A stretch of 64,000 nucleotides of DNA from Streptomyces cavernae (GTDB lineage: Bacteria; Actinomycetota; Actinomycetes; Streptomycetales; Streptomycetaceae): assembly GCF_004023625.1 (NCBI RefSeq), contig NZ_ML137712.1, forward strand, positions 1-64,000, given 5' to 3'. Made by a program: the position numbers and the translations under genes. Positions 44,102 to 52,868 of this stretch are shown here, piece after piece. How positions within the stretch are numbered: position 1 is the stretch's first letter; each line of letters starts with the position of its first letter. The notes under the pieces were generated by a model. That model searched no databases. It saw only the letters and a program-made list of their open reading frames with translations, and was not told the origin of the DNA.

Positions 44102-45682
44102 TCAGTCCTTGTTGAGTTCCCAGAAGCGGAACACGGTGGAGGCGTCGAGGCAGTACTCCAGGCCGTAGGTGTTGCCGCGTACGACGGCGTACTGCTTCGC
44201 CTGCCAGATGGGGATGACGGGGACCTCGGCGGCGACGGTGTCCTGGAGATCGCCGAAGGCCTCGTCGGTGGAGGCGCGCTCGGACTGGGCGGCGGTCTGC
44301 GGGATGATGTCGCCGGTGATCTCGCTGTTGGTGTAGTTGTTGCCGAGGACGTTGCCCTCGCCGAAGAACGGGGCGGTGAAGTTGTCGGGGTCCGGGTAGT
44401 CCGGGACCCAGCCCTTGACGTAGACGCCGTACTTGCCGGCCTCGATGTCCTTCTCGTACTGATCGAAGGGCACGGACTTCACGTTCGCTTCGAACAGGCC
44501 GCTGTCGTTGAGCTGCTTGGCGATGGCCTTGAACTCCTGGTCGGTGGCCGGTCCGTAGCGGGCCGGGGTGGACCACAGGGTCAGCTTCACCTTCTCGGTG
44601 ATGCCGTCGGCCTGGAGGGCCGCCTGGGCCTTCTCCTTGGACGGGGTGGCGCCGTAGGCGTCGAAGAAGGCCGTGTTGTGGCCGGTGATTCCGGCCGGGA
44701 TGATCGAGTACAGCGGTGTGGCGGTGTCCTGGTAGACGTCCTCGACGAGGGCTTCGCGGTCCAGCAGGTAGGCGATGGCCTTGCGTACGCCGAGCTTTCC
44801 GGTAACGGGGTCGTTCATGTTGAAGACCAGGTGCTGGACCTCGGCGCTGGTGCCCTCGATGACCTCGATCTCCTCGTTGGTGACATCCTTCTCGATCTCC
44901 GCGATGTCCTTGGCGGCGAGACCTCGGTAGGCGATGTCGATCTTGTTGTCGAGCAGTGCCTTCTTCAGGTCGTCCTGGTTGCCGTGGAGGAGCTTGAGGG
45001 TGACGCCGGAGTTGGAGATGTCCGCGCTGCCCTTGTACTGCTCGTTGACCGTGAAGACGGCCTCGTCCTTGCTGAAGGAGTCCAGCTTGTACGGGCCGGA
45101 GCCGGAGGCCTTGCCGTCCTCGCGCAGTTCGGTGCCGGAGTACTCGCGGTGGTTCACGATCGAGCCGGCGCCGGAGGCGATCTTGCTGGGGAAGGTGGCG
45201 TCGGCGGTCTTCAGTTTGAAGACGACGGTCTTGTCGTCGGGGGTCTCGACCTTGCCGAGCATGGGGAACATGACGGCCGGACCGTCGGCGTCATTGATCT
45301 TCAGCATGCGGTCGAAGGAGAACTTGACGTCCTTGGAGGTGAGGTCGTCACCGTTGCTGAACTTCAGGCCGTCCCGCAGGGTGCACTTGTAGACCTTGGT
45401 CTCGCTGTCCGTGAAGGCGCAGGACTCGGCCGCCTCGGGTTCCGGTTCGGTGGCGCCCTTGGGGAAGCTCAGCAGCGACTGGAAGACGTTGTTGAACAGC
45501 AGCCAGGATCCGGGGTCGTAGCCGGAGGCGGGGTCGGTCGCCTGGATGTCGTCGGACATTCCCATGACGATGGATGCCCCGGAGCCGCCGGAGCCGCTCG
45601 AGTCGGAACCGCAGCCGGTCAGCAGACCGGCCGCCAGTCCCGCCACGACGGGAAGGGCGGGCCACTGGGTGCGCTTGTTCAC
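44102..45682 (-). CDS. family 5 peptide-binding lipoprotein (copy 1)
   Basis: A 526-residue extracellular solute-binding protein of the DppA/OppA type. The lipobox is LLTGC, followed by a Ser/Gly linker. The large two-lobed domain has TLRDGLKFSNGDDLTSKDVKFSFDR and a C-terminal PVIPIWQAKQYAVV. I chose the GTG at 45682 because its N-terminus (NKRTQWPALPVVAGL) aligns with the paralogue's MNRKTLVLPAVAGL. The ATG at 45697 would create a TTA second codon. No permease or ATPase is adjacent, so it must share one encoded elsewhere or act as a sensor. Confidence 0.9.
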   Translation of the reverse strand: MNKRTQWPALPVVAGLAAGLLTGCGSDSSGSGGSGASIVMGMSDDIQATDPASGYDPGSWLLFNNVFQSLLSFPKGATEPEPEAAESCAFTDSETKVYKCTLRDGLKFSNGDDLTSKDVKFSFDRMLKINDADGPAVMFPMLGKVETPDDKTVVFKLKTADATFPSKIASGAGSIVNHREYSGTELREDGKASGSGPYKLDSFSKDEAVFTVNEQYKGSADISNSGVTLKLLHGNQDDLKKALLDNKIDIAYRGLAAKDIAEIEKDVTNEEIEVIEGTSAEVQHLVFNMNDPVTGKLGVRKAIAYLLDREALVEDVYQDTATPLYSIIPAGITGHNTAFFDAYGATPSKEKAQAALQADGITEKVKLTLWSTPARYGPATDQEFKAIAKQLNDSGLFEANVKSVPFDQYEKDIEAGKYGVYVKGWVPDYPDPDNFTAPFFGEGNVLGNNYTNSEITGDIIPQTAAQSERASTDEAFGDLQDTVAAEVPVIPIWQAKQYAVVRGNTYGLEYCLDASTVFRFWELNKD

Positions 45683-45722
45683 GTGCATGCCTAACATGTT
45701 GATCTTGTGCTGTCCCGGGCGG

Positions 45723-47321
45723 TCAGAGACCGCGGCCGAGCTCCCACAGCTGAAGTGCGGAGGAGGGATCGATGGCCCACTCGGCGCCGGTGATGTTGTC
45801 GCGTACGGCGATGTACTGCTTGCCCTGCCACAGCGGCAGCAAGGGCACGTCGTCAGCCACGATGTTCTGTATCTCCTCGAGGTCCTCGGCCGCGTTCGCC
45901 CGGTCGGCCTCCCGCCGGGTGGAGGGCAGCAGATCGCTGCGGATCTGGCTGTTGACGTAAGGGGACTTGAGGAAGTTGTCCTTGTCGAGGAAGGGGGCGA
46001 CGAAGTTGTCGCCGTCGGGGAAGTCCGGGAACCAGCCCATGCCGTAGACGTCGTACTTGCCCTTGCGCTCGTTGGGGACGAAGGTCGTCCACTCCTCGCC
46101 CTTGATGCTGACGTCGAACAGGCCGCTGTCGTTGAGCTGCTTCTGCAGCGTCTCGAACTCCTGCTTGGTGGCGGGGCCGTAGTGGTCGTTGGTGTAGTGC
46201 AGCGTCAGCTTGATGGGGGTGGTGACGCCGGCCCTGGAGAGGATGGCGGCGGCCTTGTCCCTGCTGGGGTTGCCGTACTTGTTGAAGAACGAGTTGGCGT
46301 GGCCGGTGATGGTGGCGGGGACCATCGAGTAGAGCGGCTCGGCCGCGCTGCCGTACACCTCTTCGGCGAGCTGGCCGCGGTTGACGAGCTGGGCGATGGC
46401 CTGACGGACGGCCTTGTTCTTCACCGTGGGCGCTTCGGTGTTGAAGCCGAGGTAGCGGATCTCCAGGCCGGGCATCTCGACGAGGTCGATGTCGCCGTCC
46501 GACTTCTTCGCGAGGTCCTTGATCTGCTCGGGCGACATGGTGCGCGTCATCAGGTCGATGTTGCCGGCCGTGAGGGCCTTGCCCATGGCCTCGGCGGTTT
46601 CGAAGGGGCGCAGCTCGACCTCGCTGTTCTTCACCTTCAACTGGCCCTTGTAGCCGGGATTCTTGGTGAAGACGGCCTTGACGACGCGTTTGTCCTTGAC
46701 CTCGGTCTCGAGGCGGTAGGCGCCGGAGCCGTCGACACCGAAGCCGTCGCGCAGCTTGTTCGCCTCGTACTTGTCCGGGTTGACGATGCCGGCGACCGGG
46801 GTGGACAGCTTGTACGGGAACGTCGCGTCGGCGGTGTTGAGGTGGAATATGACCTCGCGGTCGCCCTTGGTCTCGACCTGGTCGACCGTGGAGAGCAGTC
46901 CTGCCACGCCGCTGTCGGCCTTGATCTTGATGGCTCGGTCGACGGAGAACTTGACGGCCTGGGGGGTGACCGGGCTGCCGTCGGAGAACTCAAGGCCTTC
47001 GCGGAGTGTGCACGAGTAACGCTCGTTGCCGGCGTCCGTGAATCCGCATTTCTCGGCGGCCTCGGGTTGGGGCTCGCCGCCGCCGCGCGGGGTCGTCATC
47101 AGGGTCTGCACGGTCTGCCGCAGGATGTTCCAGGTGCCGACGTCATAGGCGTAGGCGGGATCCAGGGGCGCGGGTGCGGCTTTCGATTCGACGAACCGGT
47201 CCGTGGTGCCGACGACGATCGCTTCGCCGCTGTTGTCCCCGCTGTCGGATCCGCCGCAGGCGGCGAGCACCGGTGCGAGCAGTCCGGCCACAGCCGGCAG
47301 CACCAACGTCTTTCGGTTCAT
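45723..47321 (-). CDS. family 5 peptide-binding lipoprotein (copy 2)
   Basis: A 532-residue paralogue of the downstream gene. The lipobox is LAAC (VLAACGGSDSG). The same domain layout holds, with TLREGLEFSDGSPVTPQAVKFSVDR, GWFPDFPDGDNFVAPF and PLLPLWQGKQYIAV. The two genes are 40 bp apart and look like a tandem duplication that has diverged widely, so ligands may differ. This copy is the first of the pair in transcription order. Confidence 0.92.
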   Translation of the reverse strand: MNRKTLVLPAVAGLLAPVLAACGGSDSGDNSGEAIVVGTTDRFVESKAAPAPLDPAYAYDVGTWNILRQTVQTLMTTPRGGGEPQPEAAEKCGFTDAGNERYSCTLREGLEFSDGSPVTPQAVKFSVDRAIKIKADSGVAGLLSTVDQVETKGDREVIFHLNTADATFPYKLSTPVAGIVNPDKYEANKLRDGFGVDGSGAYRLETEVKDKRVVKAVFTKNPGYKGQLKVKNSEVELRPFETAEAMGKALTAGNIDLMTRTMSPEQIKDLAKKSDGDIDLVEMPGLEIRYLGFNTEAPTVKNKAVRQAIAQLVNRGQLAEEVYGSAAEPLYSMVPATITGHANSFFNKYGNPSRDKAAAILSRAGVTTPIKLTLHYTNDHYGPATKQEFETLQKQLNDSGLFDVSIKGEEWTTFVPNERKGKYDVYGMGWFPDFPDGDNFVAPFLDKDNFLKSPYVNSQIRSDLLPSTRREADRANAAEDLEEIQNIVADDVPLLPLWQGKQYIAVRDNITGAEWAIDPSSALQLWELGRGL

Positions 47322-47839
47322 GCTCGTAGTTCTCCACAGCTGTCGATTCCACGCGCCCGGCGGCAGGGGTGGCGCAGTCGGGTCGCGGGGCGGGGTGAGG
47401 CCAGGTTCTCGCGACGAGATTAGTCCGCGTTTCCACGATCGCCTGACACGGCGGGAGTTGATGGACCATCACGGAGTGAAACCGGGCGGGGACGCACTGA
47501 AAACCCGACAGCGGAAGGATTCGTGCAGCGTTCCATCAATCAGGACACAAGGACTCGCCGTCGGCTTCCGCTCGATGCTCGACTGCATATGCCACTCGAC
47601 CTGTCGAGCCCTCTGCGAGTGGCAAACGTCACACTGCTCACCCTGTTCGTGAGCGGCGAAATTCCGCCCCGGCGGGGCGGAATTCGGCCAGTCGGCGAAA
47701 AGTGAATTACCCGGGCCCAGGGGACACCGAATTGTTTTCCCACTTTCAAGTATTCACGCGGGGTGAACGATCCGGGCATTTCCGTCATAGAAAAGGCGGA
47801 AAAGGGTGAGAACTCGGTCAGAAGACGGCCAGGAGCGGG
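47322..47839. other. 518-bp gene-free region with several hairpins
   Basis: It contains the promoter of the binding-protein pair and the end of the HAD transcript. Structured elements are gccactcg (47591-47598) paired with cgagtggc (47616-47623), enclosing an inner ctcgac/gtcgag hairpin, and the terminator at 47660-47684. A 60-codon plus-strand frame from a GTG at 47523 has GGAAGGA upstream but runs through the terminator and matches nothing I know. A small RNA is possible. Confidence 0.5.
47660..47684 (-). terminator. stem-loop downstream of the HAD gene
   Basis: A perfect 11-bp stem, aattccgcccc with ggggcggaatt, and loop ggc. It is AT-tipped like an intrinsic terminator. It lies 155 bp after the HAD stop and could also end a plus-strand RNA from 47500-47650. 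Confidence 0.7.
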
Positions 47840-48538
47840 TCACGAGAGGGTCATGAGTCCGCGAAGGAAAGGCAGGTCGACTTCTTCCAGCGAGTTCACC
47901 ACGGTGCGCCCGTTCGTCGGTGTGATGGGCGCGACCGAGGGCACGGCCACCACCCGGCAGCCCGCCGCCTCGGCCGCCGCCACACCGGTCGCGGTGTCCT
48001 CGATGACCGCGCACCGGCCCGGGACGGCGCCGAGCCCGTCCGCCGCCAGCAGATACGGATCGGGGAACGGCTTGGTGCGCTGCACCTCGTCGCCCGCCAC
48101 GGTCAGCGCGAAGTACTGGGGGCCGATCGAGGCCAGGACACGGTCGATGATGCGCCGGTGGGAGGCGGAGACCAGGGCGGTGGGGATCTCGTGCGCGGCC
48201 AGCTCGGCGAGCAGCCGGGCGGCTCCCGGCATCAGCGGCAGCGCGCCGCCGATGCGCTCCTCGAAGCCGTCGTTGAGCAGGACGGTCAGCTCGGCCAGGG
48301 TGATGTCGGCGCCGGTGGCCTCGATCAGGAAACCCGCGCTGCGGGTCATGGGCCCGCCCACCACGACATGGCGCCAGGAGTCGTCGAGGGTGTGACCGAG
48401 GGATGCGAAGACCTCGACCTCGACGTCCCACCAGAACCCCTCGGTGTCCACCAGGGTTCCGTCCATGTCGAGGAGTACGGCCTGCAGCATGGAGCCTTCG
48501 GCCGTACGGGTACTGAGCGCGGGAACCGTACTGGTCAT
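47840..48538 (-). CDS. HAD-superfamily phosphatase (beta-phosphoglucomutase-like)
   Basis: A 232-residue HAD hydrolase. Motif I is LLDMDGTLVDTEGFWWDVE, motif II is TALVSASHR, motif III includes KPFPDPYLLAA, and motif IV is CAVIEDTATGVAAAEAAG. A four-helix cap lies between motifs I and II. It probably dephosphorylates a small sugar phosphate or related metabolite. The ATG at 48538 has GGAGGTG upstream. The terminator of metH lies only 25 bp before it, so read-through from metH may contribute to expression. Confidence 0.9.
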   Translation of the reverse strand: MTSTVPALSTRTAEGSMLQAVLLDMDGTLVDTEGFWWDVEVEVFASLGHTLDDSWRHVVVGGPMTRSAGFLIEATGADITLAELTVLLNDGFEERIGGALPLMPGAARLLAELAAHEIPTALVSASHRRIIDRVLASIGPQYFALTVAGDEVQRTKPFPDPYLLAADGLGAVPGRCAVIEDTATGVAAAEAAGCRVVAVPSVAPITPTNGRTVVNSLEEVDLPFLRGLMTLS

Positions 48539-48562
48539 CCGGCACACCTCCGTGGGGGACGA

Positions 48563-48595
48563 GCAGGCCGGTTCCCGGGTAGGGAACCGGCCTGC
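48563..48595 (-). terminator. metH terminator abutting the HAD leader
   Basis: A perfect 14-bp stem, gcaggccggttccc with gggaaccggcctgc, loop gggta. It ends 25 bp before the HAD start codon. Confidence 0.88.
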
Positions 48596-48688
48596 GGTGG
48601 ACCGACCAGTGTACGACTCCGCCGGGCGAAGCGCTGTGTTTAGCGTTGACGCTGGTGGGCATGGGACAAGTCCCACACGTGCACCGGC

Positions 48689-51600
48689 CTAGCGCGCGTT
48701 GAAGTACTTCGCCTCCGGGTGATGGATCACGATGGCGTCCGTGGACTGCTCCGGGTGCAGCTGGAACTCCTCGGAGAGGTGGACTCCGATGCGTTCCGGC
48801 TCCAGCAGCCGGGCGATCTTGGCGCGGTCCTCCAGATCGGGGCAGGCGCCGTAGCCGAGGGAGAAGCGGGCGCCGCGGTACTTGAGGGCGAACATGTCCT
48901 CGATGTCGGCGGGGTCCTCCCCGGCGAAGCCCAGCTCCGAGCGGACCCGTGCGTGCCAGTACTCGGCGAGGGCCTCCGCCAACTGCACCGACAAGCCGTG
49001 CAGTTCGAGGTAGTCGCGGTAGGAGTCGGAGGCGAAGAGCCGTGCGGTCTCCTCGCCGATCCTCGAGCCGACGGTGACGACCTGCAGGCCGACGACGTCG
49101 GTCTCACCGGACTCCTCGGGGCGGAAGAAGTCGGCCAGGCACAGCCGGCGGCCGCGGCGCTGACGCGGGAAGGTGAACCGGGTGCGTTCGTTGCCCTGCT
49201 CGTCCAGGATGATCAGGTCGTCCTGCTTGGAGACACAGGGGAAGTAGCCGTAGACGACGGCCGCTTCGAGCAGGTTGCCGGTCTGCAGCTGGTCCAGCAG
49301 TCCGCGCAGCCGGGGCCGGCCCTCGGTCTCCACCAGTTCCTCGTACGTCGGCCCGTCACCCGTGCGGGCCTGCTTCAGCCCCCACTGGCCCTTGAACAGG
49401 GCGCCCTCGTCCAGCCAGGAGGCGTACTCCTTGAGCTGGATGCCCTTGACGACGCGGGTGCCCCAGAACGGCGGCGTGGGGATCGGGTTGTCGGTCGCCA
49501 CGTCCGAGCGGACCGCGCCCACCTCCTGCGGGCGTTCCTCGACGACCGCGGTGGCCGCCCGTACCCGGCGCTGCTTGAGCTCCGGCAGCGTCGCGCCCGG
49601 CACTCCGCGCTTGACCGCGATCAGGGCGTCCATCAGGCGCAGGCCCTCGAACGCGTCGCGCGCGTAGCGGACTTCGCCCTCGTACAGCTCGTGCAGGTCC
49701 TGTTCGACGTAGGCGCGGGTCAGTGCCGCGCCGCCGAGGATGACCGGGTAGTCGGCGGACAGGCCGCGGGAGTTGAGCTCCTCCAGGTTCTCCTTCATGA
49801 TCACCGTGGACTTGACCAGGAGCCCGGACATGCCGATGACATCGGCCTTGTGCTCCTCGGCGGCATCCAGGATCGCGGAGACCGGCTGCTTGATACCGAG
49901 GTTGACGACGTTGTAGCCGTTGTTGGACAGGATGATGTCGACCAGGTTCTTGCCGATGTCATGCACATCGCCGCGGACCGTGGCCAGCACGATGGTGCCC
50001 TTCCCCTCGGCGTCGGACTTCTCCATGTGCGGTTCGAGGTGGGCGACGGCCGCCTTCATGACCTCGGCGGACTGCAGCACGAACGGCAGCTGCATCTGCC
50101 CCGACCCGAACAGTTCGCCGACGACCTTCATGCCGTCCAGCAGCGTCTCGTTGACGATGTCGAGGGCGGGACGGGTGGTCAGCGCCTCGTCCAGGTCCGC
50201 TTCCAGGCCGTTGCGCTCACCGTCGATGATGCGGCGCTTGAGGCGCTCCTCCAGCGGCAGCGCGGCCAGTTCCTCCGCCTTGCCGGCCTTGAGGGACTTG
50301 GCGGTGGCACCCTCGAAGAGTTGCATGAGCTTCTGCAGGGGGTCGTAGCCCTCGCTGCGCCGGTCGTAGATCAGGTCGAGGGCGGTGGTGACCTGCTCCT
50401 CGTCGAAACGGGCGATCGGCAGGATCTTGCTGGCGTGCACGATCGCCGAGTCCAGGCCCGCCTTCACGCACTCGTCCAGGAAGACCGAGTTGAGCAGGAT
50501 ACGAGCGGCCGGGTTGAGACCGAAGGAGATGTTGGACAGGCCCAGCGTGGTCTGTACGTCCGGGTGACGGCGCTTGAGTTCGCGGATCGCCTCGATCGTG
50601 GCGATACCGTCCCTGCGCGACTCCTCCTGACCCGTGCAGATGGTGAAGGTCAGGGTGTCGATGAGGATGTCCGACTCGTGGATGCCCCAGTTGCCGGTCA
50701 GGTCGGCGATCAGCCGCTCGGCGATCTCGACCTTCTTCTCCGGGGTGCGGGCCTGGCCCTCCTCGTCGATGGTCAGCGCGATCAGCGCCGCGCCGTGCTC
50801 CTGGGCGAGCTTGGTGACCTTCGCGAACCGGGACTCGGGGCCGTCGCCGTCCTCGTAGTTGACGGAGTTGATGACCGCGCGTCCGCCGAGCTTCTCCAGC
50901 CCGGCCTTGATCACGTCGACCTCGGTGGAGTCCAGCACGATGGGCAGCGTGGAGGCGGTGGCGAAACGGCCGGCCAGTTCCTCCATGTCTGCGACGCCGT
51001 CGCGGCCGACGTAGTCCACGCACAGGTCCAGCATGTGCGCGCCCTCGCGGATCTGGTCGCGCGCCATCTCCACACAGTCGTCCCAGCGGCCCTCCAGCAT
51101 GGCCTCACGGAACTTCTTGGAGCCGTTGGCGTTGGTGCGCTCGCCGATCGCCAGGTACGAGGTGTCCTGGCGGAACGGGACCGTCTGGTAGAGGGAGGCC
51201 GCGCCGGGTTCGGGCCGCGGGTCGCGCTCGGCCGGGGTGAGGCCGCGGACGCGTTCGACCACCTGCCGCAGATGCTCCGGGGTGGTGCCGCAGCAGCCGC
51301 CGATCAGGGACAGGCCGTAGTCACGGACGAAGTCCTCCTGCGCGTCCGCCAGTCCCTCCGGGCCGAGCGGGAAGTGCGCGCCGTCCTTGGTGAGCACCGG
51401 CAGACCCGCGTTCGGCATGCACAGCAGGGGGATACGGGAGTGGCGGGTGAGGTAGCGCAGGTGCTCGCTCATCTCGGCGGGGCCGGTCGAACAGTTCAGA
51501 CCGATCATGTCGATGCCGAGCGGCTCGAGCGCGGTCAGCGCGGCGCCGATCTCGGAGCCGAGCAGCATGGTGCCGGTGGTCTCGAAGGCCATCGAGCACA

Positions 51601-52264
51601 GCAGCGGCACCTCGACGCCGGTGGCCTCCATGGCGCGCCGGGCGCCCAGGACGGATGCCTTCGTCTGCAGCAGGTCCTGGGTGGTCTCCACGATCAGCGC
51701 GTCGGCGCCGCCCGCGAGCAGGCCCTCCGCGTTGGCCTGGTAGCCGTCGCGGATGGTGGTGTAGTCGATGTGGCCGAGGGTGGGCAGCTTGGTGCCGGGG
51801 CCGACGGAGCCGAGCACCCAGCGCTGCCGGCCGTCCCGGACGGTGTACTCGTCGGCGACCTCGCGGGCGATCCGCGCGCCCGCCTCGGACAGTTCGTGGA
51901 CCCGGTCGGCGATCTCGTACTCGCTCGCCGCCGTGTGGTTGGCGCCGAAGGTGTTGGTCTCCACACAGTCCACGCCCACCGCGAAGTAGGCGTCGTGGAC
52001 GGAGCGGACGATGTCGGGGCGGGTGACGTTGAGGATCTCGTTGCAGCCCTCGAGGTCCTGGAAGTCCTCCAGCGTCGGGTCCTGCGCCTGGAGCATCGTG
52101 CCCATCGCCCCGTCGGCCACCACGACCCGGGTGGCGAGGGCCTCGCGGAGCGCGTCGGTCCGGCTGCGGCTGTCGGATGCGTTGCCGTTCGGGGCCGCGG
52201 GACCGTTCGGGGGCGCGGTGTGCTGCTCGGACGAGGGGGACGACTGGTTCGGCGACGAGGCCAT
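48689..52264 (-). CDS. metH: cobalamin-dependent methionine synthase MetH
   Basis: A complete 1191-residue four-module enzyme transferring a methyl group from methyltetrahydrofolate to homocysteine. Module 1 is homocysteine-binding (about 40-340) with zinc cysteines in GLNCSTGP and GGCCGTTPEH. Module 2 is folate-binding (about 370-640; LAIGERTNANGSKKFREA). Module 3 binds cobalamin (about 660-890) with DVHDIGKN carrying the cobalt-ligating histidine. Module 4 is the SAM-binding reactivation domain, ending GYGACPDLEDRAK and VHLSEEFQLHPEQSTDA. A 30-residue Ser/Pro/Asn leader precedes module 1. The upstream region shows no cobalamin or SAM riboswitch that I can recognise. Confidence 0.97.
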   Translation of the reverse strand: MASSPNQSSPSSEQHTAPPNGPAAPNGNASDSRSRTDALREALATRVVVADGAMGTMLQAQDPTLEDFQDLEGCNEILNVTRPDIVRSVHDAYFAVGVDCVETNTFGANHTAASEYEIADRVHELSEAGARIAREVADEYTVRDGRQRWVLGSVGPGTKLPTLGHIDYTTIRDGYQANAEGLLAGGADALIVETTQDLLQTKASVLGARRAMEATGVEVPLLCSMAFETTGTMLLGSEIGAALTALEPLGIDMIGLNCSTGPAEMSEHLRYLTRHSRIPLLCMPNAGLPVLTKDGAHFPLGPEGLADAQEDFVRDYGLSLIGGCCGTTPEHLRQVVERVRGLTPAERDPRPEPGAASLYQTVPFRQDTSYLAIGERTNANGSKKFREAMLEGRWDDCVEMARDQIREGAHMLDLCVDYVGRDGVADMEELAGRFATASTLPIVLDSTEVDVIKAGLEKLGGRAVINSVNYEDGDGPESRFAKVTKLAQEHGAALIALTIDEEGQARTPEKKVEIAERLIADLTGNWGIHESDILIDTLTFTICTGQEESRRDGIATIEAIRELKRRHPDVQTTLGLSNISFGLNPAARILLNSVFLDECVKAGLDSAIVHASKILPIARFDEEQVTTALDLIYDRRSEGYDPLQKLMQLFEGATAKSLKAGKAEELAALPLEERLKRRIIDGERNGLEADLDEALTTRPALDIVNETLLDGMKVVGELFGSGQMQLPFVLQSAEVMKAAVAHLEPHMEKSDAEGKGTIVLATVRGDVHDIGKNLVDIILSNNGYNVVNLGIKQPVSAILDAAEEHKADVIGMSGLLVKSTVIMKENLEELNSRGLSADYPVILGGAALTRAYVEQDLHELYEGEVRYARDAFEGLRLMDALIAVKRGVPGATLPELKQRRVRAATAVVEERPQEVGAVRSDVATDNPIPTPPFWGTRVVKGIQLKEYASWLDEGALFKGQWGLKQARTGDGPTYEELVETEGRPRLRGLLDQLQTGNLLEAAVVYGYFPCVSKQDDLIILDEQGNERTRFTFPRQRRGRRLCLADFFRPEESGETDVVGLQVVTVGSRIGEETARLFASDSYRDYLELHGLSVQLAEALAEYWHARVRSELGFAGEDPADIEDMFALKYRGARFSLGYGACPDLEDRAKIARLLEPERIGVHLSEEFQLHPEQSTDAIVIHHPEAKYFNAR

Positions 52265-52439
52265 GAGAGGGGCTCCCTGGAGTGCGACGGCTGTCGGCTT
52301 TGCGGCTTCCCGCGGAAGGCGCACCCAGCCAGGGTAGCCGGGACCAAGGTCGGTTCGTCAGGTCGTCCAGAGGACGGACTGGCGTGGCGCCAGACCTGGG
52401 AGGGGGGACGCGGCGGCGTACCAGGCGGTCCTTCGGTCC

Positions 52440-52730
52440 GGCGTCCGGCGGGCCTAACGCTCCGGCGCTCCGGCACTCCAGCAGCCTTGCGGGCCCCCGG
52501 TCCAGCGGGCCCCCGGTCCAGCGGGCCCGCGGGCATGCGGGCCAGCGGGCCAGCGGGCCAGCGGGCCAGTGATCCTTTGGTCCAGCGCTCCTGCGCTCCA
52601 GCGGTCCTTGGGTCCAGCGCTCCTGCGCTCCAGCGGTCCTTGGGTCCAGCGCTCCTGCGCTCCAGCGCTCCTGCGCTCCAGCGGTCCAGCGCTCCTGTGC
52701 GGGACTCCGACGGTCCTGTGCGGGACACGG
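52440..52730. repeat. nested 8/16/32-bp tandem repeats upstream of metH
   Basis: Four tandem copies of the 8-mer gcgggcca occupy 52537-52568. Before them a 16-bp unit containing cccccggtccagcggg is repeated twice. After them, tccagcgctcctgcgctcc starts at 52581, 52613 and 52645, an exact 32-bp period. Periods of 8, 16 and 32 suggest stepwise duplication. The array sits between the metH and gylR promoters and is not coding, although long spurious frames cross it on both strands. Confidence 0.82.
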
Positions 52731-52782
52731 CCGGAGCACGACCGGGGAATACGAATGGCGACCGCCTATTAGCGGGAGGACC

Positions 52783-52814
52783 TTGACGACCGGTAATGTT
52801 CGGCATTGCCGAAC
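52783..52814 (+). promoter_or_regulatory. gylR promoter block and GylR-type operator
   Basis: ccttgacgaccggtaatg (52781-52798) provides a -35-like TTGACG. The perfect 17-bp palindrome gttcggcattgccgaac (52798-52814) follows. A near copy of both elements occurs upstream of glpF, indicating a shared regulator, most likely GylR itself. Confidence 0.75.
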
Positions 52815-52868
52815 GGCGGCAGTTTCAGGCGCCCGCCGACGGTCGAAGGGGACGGAGGCAGGACTGCG

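Noticed and set aside
45683..45697. ATG 45697 start with a TTA second codon in binding protein copy 1, suggesting bldA control
   Set aside because: Alignment with the paralogue supports GTG 45682, which excludes the TTA from the coding sequence.
47523..47705. 60-codon plus-strand gene upstream of the HAD terminator
   Set aside because: It has a ribosome binding-like site but reads through a terminator stem, with no recognisable features. It is too weak to annotate as a gene.
52265..52440. cobalamin or SAM/SAH riboswitch upstream of metH
   Set aside because: No B12-box, SAM core or SAH riboswitch pattern could be recognised; only short local pairings.
48719..52786. 1355-codon open frame on the plus strand opposite metH
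   Set aside because: It is an antisense shadow of a complete, motif-rich metH. It has no recognisable domain, and its end runs through the repeat array.
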